Shown here: positions 62,801 to 64,000 of the stretch, one piece after another
How the letters are laid out: every line of letters starts with the position of its first letter
How positions within the stretch are numbered: the first letter of the stretch is position 1
Source of the DNA: Rhodocyclaceae bacterium
GTDB lineage: Bacteria > Pseudomonadota > Gammaproteobacteria > Burkholderiales > Rhodocyclaceae
Direction: 5' to 3'
Assembly (NCBI GenBank): GCA_018261935.1
Contig: JAGTRP010000007.1
Coordinates: 62,001-126,000 of the forward strand
DNA: 64,000 bases
Translations under genes and position numbers: made by a program
Notes under the pieces: generated by a model
The model's database searches: none
Seen by the model: only the letters and a program-made list of their open reading frames with translations
Told to the model about the DNA's origin: nothing

Positions 62801-63095
62801 GGCCGGCATCATCGTGCGGAATTCCATCCTGCTGGTGGATTTCATCAACCTGCAGGTCGCCGAGGGGGTGCCCTTCGCCGATGCCATCGTGCGTTCGGCC
62901 GTCACCCGCGCCCAGCCGATCATGCTGACCGGCCTGGCCGCCATGCTCGGCGCCTTCTTCATCCTTGACGACCCCATCTTCAACGGCCTGGCGATTTCGC
63001 TGATCTTCGGGATCTTCGTCTCGACCATCCTGACCTTGGTCGTGATTCCGACGCTCTACTACGCGGCCTACCGTCGTCGATTCGAAACCGCCTGA
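59877..63095 (+). CDS. RND efflux pump inner-membrane permease (AcrB/MexB superfamily)
   Basis: The 1072-residue protein has the RND pattern of 12 spans with two large periplasmic loops. TM1 lies near 21-40; the proton-relay pair appears as V-D-D-A-I-V-V-V-E-N near 420-429; a second block of spans lies between about 910 and 1060 (G-A-Q-Y-T-A-T-S-M-I-G). It exports substrates by proton exchange. The two aspartates in TM4 are present, so it should be active. Substrate class is unclear. It does not show the methionine-rich features of CusA-type metal pumps. Adaptor and TolC-like genes flank it. Confidence 0.92.
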   Translation: MRENTKLNISGRIAALFQSAQVTPLLALVALLLGVFAVLVTPREEEPQINVTMANVIVPFPGASVREVEQKVAIPAEQVLSRISGTEHVTSVSRPGVAVITVQFKVGVPRSEALVRLHDTLRDNTDWLPKGLGVMEPLVRPKGIDDVPIVTLTLFSKDADTGAYELERVAHSMEADLKRVPGTMDVQTVGGPKRAVLVQIDPSRMAGSGVTVNDLRMSLQSANMGMPVGDLLAGDRSVAVEAGPWLANADEVAELVVGTQGGKPVFLKSVADVKEGPLPAARYVRYGVSEQQGGGEYPAVTLAITKKPGENAIDIANAVMQRVGILRGTVIPDSVQVAETRNYGTTANDKAQKLIQKLLFATASVVALVFIALGRREAAIVGAAVILTLTVTLFASWAWGFTLNRVSLFALIFSIGILVDDAIVVVENIHRHQQLQAGKALAEIIPKAVAEVGGPTILATLTVIAALLPMAFVSGLMGPYMSPIPINASMGMLLSLAIAFVVTPWLARLWMKAVHGHADGQHSPTGLAAKLGPLSERVFGPLLDARSGARNRKLLGLGIAGLIALSVLLPVLGLVQLKMLPFDNKSEFQVVVDMPAGTPVEDTAAVLREMGAYLSTVPEVVDYQTYAGTAAPINFNGLVRQYYLRAGGEVGDIQVNLQGKHDRKDKSHAIATRLRPELQAIGKRFGANVKVVEVPPGPPVLSPIVAEIYGPDAEGRRTLAKAVRAVFEKTENVVDVDDSSIASAPRKLLLVDRRKAAALGIPQQAIVTTLRAGLAGEETTWLHDGSKYSAPALIQLPPERHGDLDALLQLTVRGASGKLVPIRELVTVSDTLREQPVIHKDLLPVNFVVADMAGKLDSPLYGMFQMRGELAQLPTPDGGKLAEYFISQPADAWRGYALKWDGEWQVTYETFRDMGAAYGVGLILIYLLVVAQFGSYLTPLIIMAPIPLTIIGVMPGHALLGAQYTATSMIGMIALAGIIVRNSILLVDFINLQVAEGVPFADAIVRSAVTRAQPIMLTGLAAMLGAFFILDDPIFNGLAISLIFGIFVSTILTLVVIPTLYYAAYRRRFETA

Positions 63096-63109
63096 AAGTG
63101 ATTTCAAAG

Positions 63110-64000
63110 ATGATCCATCGCACTCTGATTTCCGCCGCCGCGCTGGCACTTTATGCTGCGGCGGCGGGCGCCACCGACCTGCTGCAGGTCTGGGAGGCCG
63201 CACGCCGGCACGATCCGCAAGGCGCCATCGCCGACGCGGCGCGCGCCGCCGGCTCCACCCGGCGCGACCAGGCCTCCGCACTGTGGCGGCCGACGGTCGG
63301 GCTGGCCGCGACCGCCGGCCGCGCCAATGCCGAATCCCGCATGGAAGGGGCCCAGTTCTCGGCCCCCGGCTTTCCTCCCTCGAGCGGCGTATCCTTCGGC
63401 ACCTCCATCGACGGCGGCACGCTGACGCGCTGGACCGTGGGCGTCAAGCAGCCCCTCTACAACGCCGAGCGCTTGGCCCAGCGTCGCCAGCTCAACCTGG
63501 CGGCGGACGCCGCCGAAGTCGAGTGGCAGGCGGCGCAGCAGGACTGGATGCTGCAGATCGTGCAGCATTATTCCGACGTCCTGGTCGCCGAGCGCCGCCT
63601 GGCGCTTCTGGACCGGCAGCGGGAAGCTGTCGAAAGGGCCTACCGCGAGGCGAAGGAGCGCTATCGGGTGGGCGATGCCCCGGTCACCGATACCCACGAG
63701 GCCGCTGCCCGCGCCCAGGCGCTTCAGGCCCAGGCACTCACCGCAGCCAACGACCTGGAACTGGCCCGCATTGCCTTGTCCGACAGCACCGGCCTGCCGC
63801 CCGGACAGTTGCAGCTGCAGCCGCCCGCGGGCAATTTCAAGGCGAGCCCGCCGGAGCCCCTCGCCCAGCTACTGGCCCATGCCGCCCAGAACAATCCGCT
63901 GCTGCGCCAGATGCAGTCCCAACTCGATGCGGCCCTGGCCGAGGCGGACAAGCATCACGTCGCCGCCTCGCCGACCGTCGATCTCGTCGCCCAGGCAAGC
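63110..64000 (+). CDS. TolC-family outer-membrane channel, 3' end outside the window
   Basis: An ATG at 63110 opens a frame that stays open for 297 codons to the window edge. The product has a signal peptide (I-S-A-A-A-L-A-L-Y-A-A-A-A-G-A) and then the TolC repeat start: L-L-Q-V-W-E-A-A-R-R-H-D-P, A-L-W-R-P-T-V-G-L, V-G-V-K-Q-P-L-Y-N-A, Y-x-D-V-L-V-A-E and A-K-E-R-Y-R-V-G-D-A-P-V-T-D-T. It is the outer-membrane exit duct for the preceding RND pump, 14 bp downstream of it. Only roughly the first two thirds is visible. Confidence 0.92.
   Translation, partial: MIHRTLISAAALALYAAAAGATDLLQVWEAARRHDPQGAIADAARAAGSTRRDQASALWRPTVGLAATAGRANAESRMEGAQFSAPGFPPSSGVSFGTSIDGGTLTRWTVGVKQPLYNAERLAQRRQLNLAADAAEVEWQAAQQDWMLQIVQHYSDVLVAERRLALLDRQREAVERAYREAKERYRVGDAPVTDTHEAAARAQALQAQALTAANDLELARIALSDSTGLPPGQLQLQPPAGNFKASPPEPLAQLLAHAAQNNPLLRQMQSQLDAALAEADKHHVAASPTVDLVAQAS

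Noticed and set aside
59577-63281. 1234-codon minus-strand frame opposite the RND permease
   Set aside because: Antisense shadow; the permease reading is unambiguous.
1-64000. CRISPR arrays, tRNA/rRNA genes, insertion sequences or prophage
   Set aside because: No short regular repeats, cloverleaf-type sequence, transposase or integrase motif, or phage gene was seen in the read-through.

Overview
The window is very GC-rich, densely packed chromosomal DNA with strong G/C third-position bias. That bias produces long antisense reading frames, which I treated as shadows. A PHA phasin, PutA, GabD, an SQR-like flavoprotein, many c-di-GMP and two-component proteins and a probable napD start together suggest a free-living, respiratory betaproteobacterium, plausibly Rhodocyclales. 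That assignment is inference from gene content. I saw no rRNA, tRNA, CRISPR array, insertion sequence, integrase or phage gene.

Layout. 1-5.2 kb: a partial gene at the edge (possible napD), an EEP-family phosphodiesterase, a phospholipase D-VTT fusion, an NhaP-type antiporter behind a foldable leader, and mscL. 5.3-15 kb: a soluble CZB chemoreceptor, small membrane and PRC-barrel stress proteins, then a compact run of Lon protease, ferritin-like protein, family 4 glycosyltransferase and glycogen-debranching-type glucosidase. 15-24 kb: c-di-GMP turnover (HD-GYP overlapping GGDEF-EAL), a FAD-Rieske oxidoreductase, and a periplasmic binding protein translationally coupled to a large GGDEF-EAL sensor. 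24-29.6 kb: SrpA-like catalase, VanZ-like protein, acidic protein and PutA. 29.6-38.5 kb: a signalling block of REC-HD-GYP, two kinases sharing a 660-bp catalytic module in exact register around an orphan binding protein, a single-domain regulator and a REC-PAS-HK-REC-HPt hybrid. 38.5-42.7 kb, minus strand: a four-gene operon of C39-like peptidase, RLAN/RimK ATP-grasp ligase, GCS2 ligase and N-formylglutamate-amidohydrolase-like enzyme, predicted to make or trim an unknown glutamyl/peptide metabolite. 42.8-47 kb: CBS protein, UdgX-type glycosylase, and a stress-envelope cluster (DUF3309, DUF1328, CsbD, two BON lipoproteins, ClsC-like phospholipase D). 47-56.6 kb: sCache-CZB chemoreceptor, phasin, a kinase-like protein lacking its phospho-acceptor histidine, NlpC/P60 lipoprotein, GabD, diguanylate cyclase and dienelactone-hydrolase-like enzyme. 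56.6-64 kb: an AT-richer control region, SQR-like flavoprotein with a 52-residue partner, and an RND pump whose TolC-like gene runs off the window.

Themes. Three programmes recur. One is c-di-GMP and phosphorelay signalling: five c-di-GMP enzymes, three catalytically plausible kinases and one histidine-less homologue. The second is envelope, osmotic and oxidative stress protection. The third is metabolism of proline, GABA/succinate semialdehyde, PHA and sulfide. The amidoligase operon is the best candidate for an uncharacterised biochemical system. The best signalling oddities are the histidine-less kinase, the duplicated kinase module around an orphan binding protein, and the hairpin over the start of the binding-protein/GGDEF-EAL operon.
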